The translations under genes and the position numbers were made by a program. A stretch of 34,462 nucleotides of DNA from Rhizobium sp. ASV20 (GTDB lineage: Bacteria; Pseudomonadota; Alphaproteobacteria; Rhizobiales; Rhizobiaceae). The notes beneath the pieces were generated by a model that worked only from the letters and a program-made list of their open reading frames with translations, made no database searches and was not told where the DNA came from. This document shows, piece by piece, positions 22,500 to 31,038 of the stretch. The DNA is taken from the NCBI RefSeq assembly GCF_016429015.1, contig NZ_JAELTU010000074.1, forward strand, positions 1-34,462, written 5' to 3'. The stretch's first letter is position 1; the number at the start of each line of letters is the position of its first letter.

Positions 22500-24161
22500 A
22501 TGACTGTTTCGCTCGGCTTTGCCGATCTCATTCTTATCAATGGACGAATCTATACTGTTGAGCCAAGCCAGCCTTGGGCCGAGGCGCTTGCCGTCAAGAA
22601 CGGCCGCCTCCTGGCAGTCGGCAGCAGCGTTGAAATCGAAGCGCTGAAGGGGCCGGAAACGCGCGTTGTTGATCTTGCCGGCAAGATGGCGATGCCTGGT
22701 TTCATCGACATCCACAATCACATCATGATGGGCGGCCAGGCCGAGCTGTTTGAAACCCAGATTCCGGCAGGCGCCTCTGTCGAGGCGATCTGCGCCCATG
22801 TGCGCAAGCAGGCCGAGATCGTGCCGCAGGGGCAATGGATCGTCGCCAATCAATGGGGCGCCGACATGATCACGGCGATCAACAGCGAGGCCGCGCTCAA
22901 GAAGCTGGACGAGGCAAGCCTCGGACATCCGGTTCTGCTGCGTGACGAAACCATGCATAATCGCTGGGTCAACAGCGAGGCGATGCGTCTTGCCGGGATT
23001 TCCAACAACCAGCCTGATCCGCCGCAGGGCTCCTTCGGTCGCGACCCCGGCACGGGCAGGCTCACTGGCCTGCTGGTCGAGTCCGCCGCCGGCATTGTCG
23101 AACGGACGGCCGCCGAGGCCTTCACCGAGGAAATGGGCGAGGCTGCCGTGGCCCGCGCCATCGAAATTGTCAATTCCTACGGCGTGACTGCTTTCCAGGA
23201 TGCGGCGTCGGTATTGCCCATCCTGAAGGCCCTGAAGAATTTGGATGTAAAGGGCAAGCTGACCGCATGGGCTGTTACATCATTGCCGCTCATCGAGCCG
23301 AGCTTCATGTTCGGCCTTTCAGGTGACGGCCTGCTGGCCCTGCGGGACGAGTTTCGCACCGAACATGTGAAGCCGAACTTCACGAAAATCTTCCTCGACG
23401 GCGTTCCCGGCGCCCGTACGGCGGCTTTCCATGACGCCTATGTTGCGGATGCCGCGCATCCGCACGGCTATCGCGGCGAAGTGCTGGTGAACTACCCCGA
23501 TCTCGTCCGCCATATCGACAAGTCCGAAAAGCTCGGCATGGGGCTGAAGATCCACTGCGCGGGCGACTATTCCGTCACCGAGATGCTCGATGCGGTCGAG
23601 GCCGTCCGACATTTCAATGGCCCGACCGATATCAAGCATCACATCGCTCATGCGAGCTATCTGCGCGAGGAAGATATCAGCCGTTTCGCGGCGCTCGGCG
23701 TTGTCGCCGATCTCTGCCCGATGATCTGGTATCCGACGACCTTCCTGGAAGGCCACAAGGAAGTGATGGGCGAGGAACGGGCAACCCGCTTCTGGCCGAT
23801 TGCGAGCATGAAGGCTACCGGCGCGCTGCTGGCGGGCGGTTCCGATTGGCCCGTCATCCCGATCCCGGATCCATGGAACGGGATTGAAGGCATGGTGACG
23901 CGGCAGAACCCGTCCGGCGCCTTTCCGGGTGTCTCGCTCTGGGCGGAGCAGGCGATCGACCTCGCTTCGGCCATCGAGATCTACACGCTCAATTCGGCAA
24001 AGGCGATGCGGCTGGACGATGAAACCGGCTCGCTTGTCGCCGGCAAGTCGGCCGACATCATCGTGCTTGACCAGAATGTCTTCGAAGTACCGGCGGATCA
24101 AATCGCCGATACCAAGGTGCTGACCACATATTTCGCGGGTGAGCCCGTCTACCAGCGCTAG
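22500..24161 (+). CDS. YtcJ-like amidohydrolase (amidohydrolase 3 family)
   Basis: A 553-residue metal-dependent hydrolase of the amidohydrolase-3 / YtcJ group. The N-terminal sheet is followed by the metal motif H72-N-H74 in GFIDIHNHIMMGG. Later come DIKHHIAHAS with further histidines and the catalytic-aspartate region GGSDWPVIP. The C-terminal ADIIVLDQN is standard. Family members include N-substituted formamide deformylase, which releases a primary amine from its N-formyl derivative. The gene has its own promoter, shares regulatory palindromes with the amine permease, and precedes a Liv-type importer. Release of an aromatic amine or acid from an N-acyl conjugate is therefore a reasonable inference. 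Confidence 0.85.
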   Translation: MTVSLGFADLILINGRIYTVEPSQPWAEALAVKNGRLLAVGSSVEIEALKGPETRVVDLAGKMAMPGFIDIHNHIMMGGQAELFETQIPAGASVEAICAHVRKQAEIVPQGQWIVANQWGADMITAINSEAALKKLDEASLGHPVLLRDETMHNRWVNSEAMRLAGISNNQPDPPQGSFGRDPGTGRLTGLLVESAAGIVERTAAEAFTEEMGEAAVARAIEIVNSYGVTAFQDAASVLPILKALKNLDVKGKLTAWAVTSLPLIEPSFMFGLSGDGLLALRDEFRTEHVKPNFTKIFLDGVPGARTAAFHDAYVADAAHPHGYRGEVLVNYPDLVRHIDKSEKLGMGLKIHCAGDYSVTEMLDAVEAVRHFNGPTDIKHHIAHASYLREEDISRFAALGVVADLCPMIWYPTTFLEGHKEVMGEERATRFWPIASMKATGALLAGGSDWPVIPIPDPWNGIEGMVTRQNPSGAFPGVSLWAEQAIDLASAIEIYTLNSAKAMRLDDETGSLVAGKSADIIVLDQNVFEVPADQIADTKVLTTYFAGEPVYQR

Positions 24162-24213
24162 CTGGAGCGGCGAAGAGGAAACGCCGCAAACTACAAGGAG
24201 GGAAGGGAAGAGA

Positions 24214-25395
24214 ATGAAATTGACATCAACAGTCGTCGCCGTTGGCCTGGCCGTCGCCGGCATGGCCTTTACCGGTTCGTACGCCTTTGCGGCCGGACCG
24301 ACCTGCAAGAGCGGGCCGATCAAGATCGGCGCCGTTTCGACCGTCACCGGCGTCGTCGACTTTTCCGACGCGCCGAAGGCCACCAAGGCCGTGTTCGAGC
24401 AGTTGAACGATGCAGGCGGCATCAATGGCTGCAAGATCGAGTATTCGCTGGCGGACGATAAGGGCGACCCGCAGGTCGCGGCCCAGGCAGCACGTGACCT
24501 CATCGACAACAAGGGTGTCGTGGCTCTTGCGGGCGGTGCAAGCCTGCTCGACTGTGCCGTCAATGCCGGCACCTACAATCGCAACGACGTGCTCGCTGTT
24601 CAGGGCGTGGGCGTCGATCCGCTCTGCTTCAATGCGCCGAGCATTTCACCCGTCAACGTCGGCCCGTTCACGCTGACCACCGTCATGCTTGATTATGCGA
24701 CGAAGAACCTTGGAGCAAAGAAGGTTTGCGCCTTCTTCCTGATTCTCGGCGGCACACAGGAAGCCTATGGCAACGCGGTTGCGGCCTGGCAGAAGCTGAC
24801 CGGCAACAAGGTCGGCCTCGTCGACATGACCCTGCCGCCGCAGGGTGATCTGACGCCTTACGTCATCAAGGCACGCGACGCCGGCTGCGATGCCGTGCTC
24901 ACCAACCAGGTCGAGCCTGGCGTGGTGCAATGGGTGAAGACTGCGGATGCGCAGAAGATCTCGGGTATCAACTGGCTGTTCCTCGCACCCGGCTACACCG
25001 AAGGCGTTGCCAAGGCACTGGCCGACAGCACGCAGCCCGTCTACGTGGGCACGGAATGGGAGCCTTATACTGAAAACAACGCAGCCAACGCCGACTGGGC
25101 CAAGACCATGGACAAGGCTGGCCTTGCAAAGACCGCCTTCTCGCAGGGTGGCTACCTCGCCGCCAAGGTGATGATCGACACGATTTCGGGCATCGATGGT
25201 GAAGTCACCCGCGAAACCGTCACCTCGGCGCTGAAGGAAGGCAAGGAAATGCAGTATTCTCTCGCCGGCAGCCCCTATGTCTTCGGCGAAGCCAGAGCGC
25301 ATTCGCCCATGAAGGCGACCAAAGTCATGCAGCTTGTCGATGGCAAGTGGACGGTCAAAACGCCGGATTGGTATACTTTGGCGAAGGCCAAGTAA
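24214..25395 (+). CDS. Liv-type ABC transporter substrate-binding protein
   Basis: A 393-residue periplasmic binding protein of the branched-chain amino acid / leucine-isoleucine-valine family. Residues 1-26 form a signal peptide (MKLTSTVVAVGLAVAGMAF, ending AFA), and the mature chain starts near AGPTCKSGPIKIGAVSTVTG. GGASLLDCAVNAGTYN and YTENNAANADWAKTM are typical family stretches. ATG 24214 has AAGGAGG upstream; a longer frame into the amidohydrolase gene is discarded. Mature cysteines in TCKSG and NGCKIE are frequent in alphaproteobacterial members. It is the first transporter gene of the operon, followed by a hairpin that would keep its message more abundant than that of the membrane subunits. 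Confidence 0.92.
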   Translation: MKLTSTVVAVGLAVAGMAFTGSYAFAAGPTCKSGPIKIGAVSTVTGVVDFSDAPKATKAVFEQLNDAGGINGCKIEYSLADDKGDPQVAAQAARDLIDNKGVVALAGGASLLDCAVNAGTYNRNDVLAVQGVGVDPLCFNAPSISPVNVGPFTLTTVMLDYATKNLGAKKVCAFFLILGGTQEAYGNAVAAWQKLTGNKVGLVDMTLPPQGDLTPYVIKARDAGCDAVLTNQVEPGVVQWVKTADAQKISGINWLFLAPGYTEGVAKALADSTQPVYVGTEWEPYTENNAANADWAKTMDKAGLAKTAFSQGGYLAAKVMIDTISGIDGEVTRETVTSALKEGKEMQYSLAGSPYVFGEARAHSPMKATKVMQLVDGKWTVKTPDWYTLAKAK

Positions 25396-25405
25396 GCAGG
25401 CTGTG

Positions 25406-25441
25406 CGCCCGGCCTTGTCGACACCGAGACGAGGCCGGGCG
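25406..25441 (+). terminator. Attenuator hairpin after the substrate-binding protein gene
   Basis: CGCCCGGCCT (25406-25415) and AGGCCGGGCG (25432-25441) pair perfectly over 10 bp, with GTC and GAC able to extend pairing in the loop. It lies 10 nt after the stop and has no T-run. Such hairpins after binding-protein genes commonly give excess binding protein by partial termination or 3'-end protection. Confidence 0.6.
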
Positions 25442-25500
25442 ATGAGCCCCGATCACGATCTGATCTGGTGAGGCGGTGTGCCCGCTTCCGGAGTCTCTGA

Positions 25501-26370
25501 ATGAACGCTCTCTTTACAGCCGCTGTAGCTGGTCTTTCTGCAGGCGGCGCCTATGCCATCCTTGGCGTTTGCGCAATATTCACCTACCGCCTCGTGGCCG
25601 TAGTGAACTTTACCGGTGCCGCAATCGGCGCCACGGGTACCTTTATCATGGTCGCGCTACATGAGGCCGGCGTGCCGCTGTTGCCAGCGGCGCTATTGGG
25701 AATTGCCGCCGGCGCCTTGGCCGGGATCCTGATAGGGCTCGTCATGACGACCTGGTTTGCCAATGTGAATGCCTCCACCAAAGCGGCCGTTACGGCGGCG
25801 CTTCTGGTCGGCATCATCGCTATCGGCTTGCGACTGACCGGTGGCCAGCATCCTCACTATTTCCCCGAGCTGATCCCCGGATCGGCTTTCCGCCTCGCCG
25901 GTGTCGAAGTTACCTGGGCGGCCGTGACGACACTGCTTCTTTCCGTGGTCTTCACTTTGGTGACGGAGCAGTTCCTGGCGCGGACACGGATAGGGCTGCA
26001 ATTGCGCGCCCTTTCGCAGCGTCCGATGGCAGCCGAGCTGATCGGCATTCGCGTAAGATTGTTGGCGCTTGGAGTGTGGGCCGTGACCGGTGGCGTGACG
26101 TCCTTCGCGCTGATGATCATCGCGCCGTTGCGTTCGCCCGATTTTTCGTCGCTGAGCCTCCTCGTCGTGCCTGCGCTTGCCGCAGCATTGATCGGCGCAT
26201 TCGCCAGCTTCCGCGCTGCTCTTTTGGGGGGACTGACGATAGGCATACTCGAGGGGGCGGTCAGCACCATCGATCTCGTCAGCCAATATCGCAGCACCGT
26301 TCCATTCATCGTCATTCTTGCCGTCCTCCTGTGGTCGCAAAGAGGAGCCCGCTGGGATGAAGCACGCTAG
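25501..26370 (+). CDS. Liv-type ABC transporter permease, LivH type
   Basis: A 289-residue inner-membrane permease with about eight hydrophobic segments. GGAYAILGVCAIFTYRLVAVVNF near the N-terminus is the LivH-type opening (here read as GGAYAILGVCAIF then TYRLVAVVNFTG). The cytoplasmic coupling region LSQRPMAAELIGIRVRLLALGVWAVTGG (LSQRPMAAELIGIRV then LLALGVWAVTGG) matches the family EAA-like loop. Its stop overlaps the next gene by 14 nt, so the two are coupled. It forms the membrane channel with the LivM part of the downstream fusion protein. Confidence 0.88.
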   Translation: MNALFTAAVAGLSAGGAYAILGVCAIFTYRLVAVVNFTGAAIGATGTFIMVALHEAGVPLLPAALLGIAAGALAGILIGLVMTTWFANVNASTKAAVTAALLVGIIAIGLRLTGGQHPHYFPELIPGSAFRLAGVEVTWAAVTTLLLSVVFTLVTEQFLARTRIGLQLRALSQRPMAAELIGIRVRLLALGVWAVTGGVTSFALMIIAPLRSPDFSSLSLLVVPALAAALIGAFASFRAALLGGLTIGILEGAVSTIDLVSQYRSTVPFIVILAVLLWSQRGARWDEAR

Positions 26371-28072
26371 TTTCCGCGCCGCCGTTACAACGGCCCTATC
26401 GCTTGCCGCAGTCGGTGTACTCATTCTTCTGTTGTTGCCCAAGTACTGGGTGTTCCTGCTCACCGCGGTCTTTATCACCGGCATCGCGCTGCAAAGCCTT
26501 GGCCTCGTTGCCGGCCGCACGGGTATGATCTCGCTCTGTCAGATGTCTTTCGCTGGTGTCGGCGCCTGGGTGACGGGATATCTGAACGTTATAGAGGCGC
26601 CCGGCGGTCTCGTGGTCTGGATGATCGTCGGCGGTCTTGCCGCCGTGCCAGTCGGCATAGCCATTGGCCTGCCGGCGCTGCGCCTGCGCGGGATCAACCT
26701 TGCGATCGTTACTCTCGGCTTCGCTGCCGCGTTCGATACGGTGTTGGCGACGATCACCTTCCCGGGGCAAACCACATTCACGCAGGTCGTACGCCCATCG
26801 CTTTTTGAGAGCGATTATGGCTTCTTCATCTTCGTACTGATTGTCTACGGGGTGATTGCCGTCAGTCTCGAATTCGTCAGTCGTTCGCGGCTTGGTGCGT
26901 CCTGGCTCGCGGTGCGGCATTCGGAGCGTGCCGCCGCGGCGCATGGCGTTTCGATACCGCGTGCAAAGCTGAGCGCCTTTGCCATCAGCGCCTTTATCTC
27001 CGGCGTGTCGGGCGGACTTCTCGCCGGCTATCTCGGAACGCTGGTGTCCGAAAACTTCTCGATGATGCAATCGCTGGCGCTGTTCGCCGTCGCGACCATG
27101 GTCGGTGCGCATTTCACACTCGGCGCCGTCATCGGTGGCATACTGATCACGTTGTTTCCCGAACTGCTGCGCAGGCTCAATCTGCCGCAGGATGTCGGCA
27201 ATGTCTTCTTCGCCATCGGTGCGGTGCATGCGCTCTCCTCCGGCGAAACCATCAGCGAGACCTGGATGCGGCTTGGGCGCAAGCTGATGCCTCGCCGCCA
27301 GGAAGCTTCCGTCCATCAAGATGCGGGCCGCCTGCCGCCAAGCACCGCTCATGAAGCGGGTCTGGCGCTGGAGGTCAGCGACCTCACTGTCCGCTATGGC
27401 GCGGTCGTGGCACTCGACAAGGTCAACCTCAAAGTGCCGGCGCGTACGGTTGTCGGCCTTGTCGGGCCGAATGGCGCCGGCAAATCCACCATGGTCGACG
27501 CGATCGCCGGGTTTTTGGCTCGCTATGATGGCTCGGTGAAGCTGAACGGTAAGCCGCTGGAAGGTCTCTCGGCCACCAGCCGCGCCCGATTGGGCATTCA
27601 CCGGACCTGGCAGACGACACGCATCGCACCCGAGCTCAGTGTCGGTGGCTACGTACGGCTCGCCGCCGGCGCGATCAGCGATGAAGAGCTTTCCGCCATT
27701 CTGCAATGGTTCGATTGCCCGCCGGCCGACACGCCGATCGCGTCGATCGACGCGGGGACACGGCGTCTTCTCGATGTGGCAGGGGTGGTCGCTTCACGCC
27801 CGCCGGTAATCCTTTTGGACGAACCTGCCGCCGGTCAATCCTATGCCGACGCGGTCAAGCTGGGTGAGCGCATTGCTGCTATCCCCGAGACTTTCGGCAG
27901 TGCCGTGCTTCTGATTGAGCACGACATGGATCTCGTAAGGCGGGCCTGCTCGGCGATCACGGTGTTCGATTTCGGACGCGTGATCGCCAACGGCGCCCCG
28001 CAAGCCGTGCTTGCCATGCCGATCGTCCAGAAGGCCTATATGGGCATCGAACTCGAAGAGGCTGCCGAATGA
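26357..28072 (+). CDS. Fused Liv permease-ATPase (LivM-LivG fusion)
   Basis: A 571-residue fusion. Residues about 1-310 form a LivM-type permease with GLVAGRTGMISLCQMSFAGV, ALRLRGINLAIVTLGFAAA and the coupling stretch SWLAVRHSERAAAAHGVSIP. After a linker, residues about 335-571 form a LivG-type ATPase: Walker A GPNGAGKS at 370-377, Walker B VILLDEPAAG with D488 and E489, and the H-loop LLIEHDMDLVRRACS. The signature motif is degenerate (SIDAGTRRLLDVAG instead of an LSxGQ form). ATG 26357 is chosen over an earlier in-frame start because it follows GAGGAGCCCGCTGGG and gives the usual LivM N-terminus. The fusion fixes the 1:1 ratio of permease and ATPase halves. Confidence 0.9.
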   Translation: MKHASFRAAVTTALSLAAVGVLILLLLPKYWVFLLTAVFITGIALQSLGLVAGRTGMISLCQMSFAGVGAWVTGYLNVIEAPGGLVVWMIVGGLAAVPVGIAIGLPALRLRGINLAIVTLGFAAAFDTVLATITFPGQTTFTQVVRPSLFESDYGFFIFVLIVYGVIAVSLEFVSRSRLGASWLAVRHSERAAAAHGVSIPRAKLSAFAISAFISGVSGGLLAGYLGTLVSENFSMMQSLALFAVATMVGAHFTLGAVIGGILITLFPELLRRLNLPQDVGNVFFAIGAVHALSSGETISETWMRLGRKLMPRRQEASVHQDAGRLPPSTAHEAGLALEVSDLTVRYGAVVALDKVNLKVPARTVVGLVGPNGAGKSTMVDAIAGFLARYDGSVKLNGKPLEGLSATSRARLGIHRTWQTTRIAPELSVGGYVRLAAGAISDEELSAILQWFDCPPADTPIASIDAGTRRLLDVAGVVASRPPVILLDEPAAGQSYADAVKLGERIAAIPETFGSAVLLIEHDMDLVRRACSAITVFDFGRVIANGAPQAVLAMPIVQKAYMGIELEEAAE

Positions 28073-28770
28073 CCGCACTTTCCATCAACGGCCTCGTTGT
28101 CAACCGCTCCGGCATTCCCGTCGTCCGTGGCGTGGATCTCAGCGTGTCGAGCGGTGAAATCAGCGTCCTCCTCGGATCGAACGGAGCGGGCAAGACGACG
28201 CTGCTCGAAAGCCTGTCGGGTATTATTCCGGCCGCGGCGGGCTCTGTGACGATGGATGGCGCCGAGCTTTTGAAGCTGCGCGCGGGCTTGCGCGCCCGTG
28301 CCGGCATCAGCCACGTCGAACAGGGACGAACGGTTTTTCCGGAAATGACCACCGAGGAGAATCTCAAGGTGGCACTCGATCCTGCCGCAGATCTCCAGGA
28401 GGCTTACGGCCTCTTTCCGGAACTGCGCCAGCGCCGAGACATCAAGGCCGGTATGCTGTCGGGTGGCGAGCAGCAAATGGTCGTCATCGCCCGTTCGCTG
28501 TTGACCCGGCCCAAGGTCGTCATGATCGACGAAATGTCCTCCGGTCTTGCGCCTGTGATCGTCAGCCGCCTGATGCGGGCGGTCCGACAATTGGCCGATT
28601 CCGGCATGGCGGTCATTCTCGTCGAGCAGTTCGCGGCACTTGCGCTTGCGATCGGCGACCGCGCCTATGTCCTACGCCGCGGAGCGATCGTCTATGACGG
28701 CGATTGCGCGACGCTGGCCGGCGATCCGGCCCACCTGCATCGTCTCTATCTTGGCGACGCCGCGGCCTGA
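28069..28770 (+). CDS. ABC transporter ATP-binding protein, LivF type
   Basis: A 233-residue LivF-type ATPase completing the second importer. It has Walker A GSNGAGKTT near residues 36-44, canonical signature MLSGGEQQMVVIARS, Walker B VVMIDEMSSGLAP and H-loop VILVEQFAALAL. Its ATG overlaps the fusion gene stop (ATGA). It is the last gene of the amidohydrolase-transporter operon and is followed by a strong hairpin terminator shared with the convergent hpaC gene. Confidence 0.91.
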   Translation: MTALSINGLVVNRSGIPVVRGVDLSVSSGEISVLLGSNGAGKTTLLESLSGIIPAAAGSVTMDGAELLKLRAGLRARAGISHVEQGRTVFPEMTTEENLKVALDPAADLQEAYGLFPELRQRRDIKAGMLSGGEQQMVVIARSLLTRPKVVMIDEMSSGLAPVIVSRLMRAVRQLADSGMAVILVEQFAALALAIGDRAYVLRRGAIVYDGDCATLAGDPAHLHRLYLGDAAA

Positions 28771-28796
28771 TGGCCCGAGGCTATCGAAATGAAATG

Positions 28797-28827
28797 ATGG
28801 GGATGCGATCTGTGATCGCATCCCCAT
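28797..28827. terminator. Strong bidirectional terminator between livF-type gene and hpaC
   Basis: ATGGGGATGCGATC (28797-28810) and GATCGCATCCCCAT (28814-28827) form a perfect 14-bp stem with a 3-nt loop. The plus strand continues with TTATCTT. It lies between two convergent stop codons (28770 and 28858) and can serve both transcripts. Confidence 0.8.
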
Positions 28828-28857
28828 TTATCTTGGGCGTCTTCAATGTTTTGCTGC

Positions 28858-29370
28858 TCAGCCGCCGAAGCTGCCGGCCTGAGTTGGAACATGGACATAG
28901 TTGCGGTCGAAGTAGAGGAGGGCGTGCCCATCCCTGCGACTGCGGATATCCATCACTTCGCCGATGAAGATGTGATGCGTGCCGACGAGGCGCGCTTCCG
29001 TCAGGCGGCAATCGAAGGAGACGATTGCGTCGGAAAGCGCTTGGCTGCCAGAGCGGAAGTTGATCCATTCGGCCGCCGCATAACGCTCCTCCATGTTGGC
29101 GCACTGACCGGCAAAATAGCCGGCCAGCTCTTTATGTTCCTGCGTCAGGACGTTGACGCAAAAGCGGCGGTTTTCGAAGAAGAGCGCCGTCTGCGTCGAG
29201 CGGCTGTTCATGCAGACCAGCAGCGTCGGCGGCTCGTCGGTGACGCTGCACATGGCGGTGGCGGTAAAGCCGCCGCGACCGGCAGGGCCGTTGGTGGTGA
29301 TCACGTTGACCGGGGCGCAGACCCGGGCCATCGCGTTGCGAAATTCGGTTTTCGAGAGTTGCTCCTCCAT
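28858..29370 (-). CDS. hpaC: 4-hydroxyphenylacetate 3-monooxygenase, flavin reductase component HpaC
   Basis: A 170-residue NAD(P)H:flavin oxidoreductase that supplies reduced flavin to HpaB. The start MEEQLSKTEFRNAMARV, then VNVITTNGPAGRGGFTATAM, SVTDEPPTLLVCMNSRS and FCVNVLTQEHKELAGYFAGQ, align closely with E. coli HpaC, which is also 170 residues. ATG 29370 is chosen; the longer frame runs back into hpaB. It follows the hpaB stop by 10 nt, so the two subunits are co-transcribed in the same order as in E. coli. Confidence 0.92.
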   Translation of the reverse strand: MEEQLSKTEFRNAMARVCAPVNVITTNGPAGRGGFTATAMCSVTDEPPTLLVCMNSRSTQTALFFENRRFCVNVLTQEHKELAGYFAGQCANMEERYAAAEWINFRSGSQALSDAIVSFDCRLTEARLVGTHHIFIGEVMDIRSRRDGHALLYFDRNYVHVPTQAGSFGG

Positions 29371-29380
29371 GGCAACGACC

Positions 29381-30943
29381 TCACTCGGCGGCACTGCGAA
29401 CAGGAGAGGTCTCACCGAGCGGCGGAAGCCAGGTGTCTCCAGTCCAGCCGTTTTCGTCATAGTCGCTCATGCAGCGGTCGACGAGCGCTTCCATCTCTTT
29501 CAAGCGGCCACCCCGTTCGGCGCCTTTCAGCACCTGCAGGCGGACTTCTTCGGGTGCGCCGGCATAGTTGAGTTCGTAAAGAGCATGTCGCCCGCCGAAT
29601 TCGGTGCCGGTTGCGTCCCAGAGCAACTTCATGATCTTGATCCGCTCGATGTGGCCCATGTCGTTGGATCCGCGCACATATTGGGCAAGGTAGCGGTCGA
29701 TTTCCGGATTGCCGAAATCCTTGGCCGAGGAGGGCAGGTAGATGAGACCGGAGGCGACGACCTTGCGTACCGTTTCGATGACGCGCGGATAGGCTTCGGA
29801 CATGAAGGTGCGGTAGGCGAGGGCCGCTTCCATGTTCGGCAGCACGGCTCCATTCGCCCAGGGCTGGGGATTGTAAGCCATTGCGTTGGAAAAGGACCAG
29901 AACATGTGGCGTAGGGCGATGACTTCGCCAAGTGCCGCCTGATTGCCGCGGAAGGCGTCGCCGCCGGTGGCGCGCAGCGCCTTGGCCAGCAGCCCGGCGA
30001 TGAAGTCGAGCTTGACGGCGAAGCGCGTGCAGCCCTGGAAGCAATAGCCATGCATGAAGCCGGAGGCCGGGTGGAAGGACAGGATCTTGGCCGCATCGCG
30101 CAGCACGAGCACGTCTTCCCAGGGCACGAAGACATTGTCGAGCACCAGGATCGCGTCGTTCTCGTCAAAGCGCGACGACAGCGGATAGTCGAAGGGTTGC
30201 CCCACTGTATTCGCGGTCTGCTCATAGGACACACGGCAGAACATCTTGATCCCGGGCGCATTCATCGGAACGATGAACATGACCGATAGCGACGGATCTT
30301 CCGTCACGGTCGCCGAGCTTTGGGCAAGGAAGTTGTAGTGGGTTAGTGCCGAAGAGGTAGCGACTACCTTGGCGCCGGAGACATAGATGCCGGCGTCTGT
30401 TTCCTTGGTGATGTGGACAAAGACATCCTTGACGGCATCGGCAGGCTTATGACGGTCGATCGGTGGATTGACGATCGCGTGGTTCATGAAAAGCACGGAT
30501 TCCTGCGCGCGTTTGTGCCAGGCAAGCGCATTGTCCTTGAATGGTCCGTACCAGTCGGCATTGGCGCCGAGCGTGTTCATCAGGGCGGCCTTGTAATCGG
30601 CGGTCCGGCCCATCCAGCCATAGGACATGCGCGCCCAATCGGCGATGGCACCCTGCTGGGCTACAAGCTCGGCGGAGGATTTCGCCACCCGGAAGTATTT
30701 ATGGGTGTAGCCGCCGGATCCAGTGTCCGTCGGCGAGGTCAACCGCTCCTTGGACTTTTCGTCGTGTAGCGCATCATACATGCGCGCAATCGAGCGAGCG
30801 GAATTGCGCATGGAGGGATGTGCGGTCACATCGGCGATGCGTTCGCCGTTAATGTAGACTTCGCGGCCATCGCGCAGGCTTTCCAGATATTCGGCACCGG
30901 TAAATGGACGGCTCTTGTCGCTGCGGTGGTCTTCTGCTCGCAT
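29381..30943 (-). CDS. hpaB: 4-hydroxyphenylacetate 3-monooxygenase, oxygenase component HpaB
   Basis: A 520-residue FADH2-dependent monooxygenase that hydroxylates 4-hydroxyphenylacetate to 3,4-dihydroxyphenylacetate, the substrate of HpaD. It matches E. coli HpaB, also 520 residues, along its whole length: RPFTGAEYLESLRDGRE, TDTGSGGYTHKYFRVAKS, LSYGWMGR-like MSYGWMGRTADYKAA, NHAIVNPPIDRH, KETDAGIYVSGAKVVATSSA, YPLSSRFDENDAILVLDNV and LIYLPSSAKDF. ATG 30943 has AAGGGAGGAATACGAG upstream; a longer frame would overlap the divergent regulator. It is read away from an HpaA-like AraC gene and lies some 18 kb from the ring-cleavage genes. Confidence 0.95.
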   Translation of the reverse strand: MRAEDHRSDKSRPFTGAEYLESLRDGREVYINGERIADVTAHPSMRNSARSIARMYDALHDEKSKERLTSPTDTGSGGYTHKYFRVAKSSAELVAQQGAIADWARMSYGWMGRTADYKAALMNTLGANADWYGPFKDNALAWHKRAQESVLFMNHAIVNPPIDRHKPADAVKDVFVHITKETDAGIYVSGAKVVATSSALTHYNFLAQSSATVTEDPSLSVMFIVPMNAPGIKMFCRVSYEQTANTVGQPFDYPLSSRFDENDAILVLDNVFVPWEDVLVLRDAAKILSFHPASGFMHGYCFQGCTRFAVKLDFIAGLLAKALRATGGDAFRGNQAALGEVIALRHMFWSFSNAMAYNPQPWANGAVLPNMEAALAYRTFMSEAYPRVIETVRKVVASGLIYLPSSAKDFGNPEIDRYLAQYVRGSNDMGHIERIKIMKLLWDATGTEFGGRHALYELNYAGAPEEVRLQVLKGAERGGRLKEMEALVDRCMSDYDENGWTGDTWLPPLGETSPVRSAAE

Positions 30944-31038
30944 CTCGTATTCCTCCCTTGATGTCTTGACCGATGCTACGTCGCCGCCGGCGTTGCGGCC
31001 ATGGACAAAGGTGACAATTCGCTGGTACTTTTTCCGGC
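30944..31038. promoter_or_regulatory. Divergent promoter region hpaB / HpaA-like regulator
   Basis: The 95-nt gap must hold the promoters of hpaBC (minus) and the AraC gene (plus). I found no good -35/-10 pair, and neither the TTAAC nor the ATTTGAA-type site of the other promoters. hpaBC is thus probably controlled separately, by the adjacent AraC protein. An hpaB ribosome binding site (GGGAGGAA on the minus strand) is clear. Confidence 0.45.

Noticed and set aside
26396..27706. Long minus-strand open frame opposite the LivM-LivG fusion
   Set aside because: It is antisense to a protein with clear permease and ATPase motifs. Its own translation is rich in R, H, D and Q with no family features, as expected from codon bias in GC-rich DNA.
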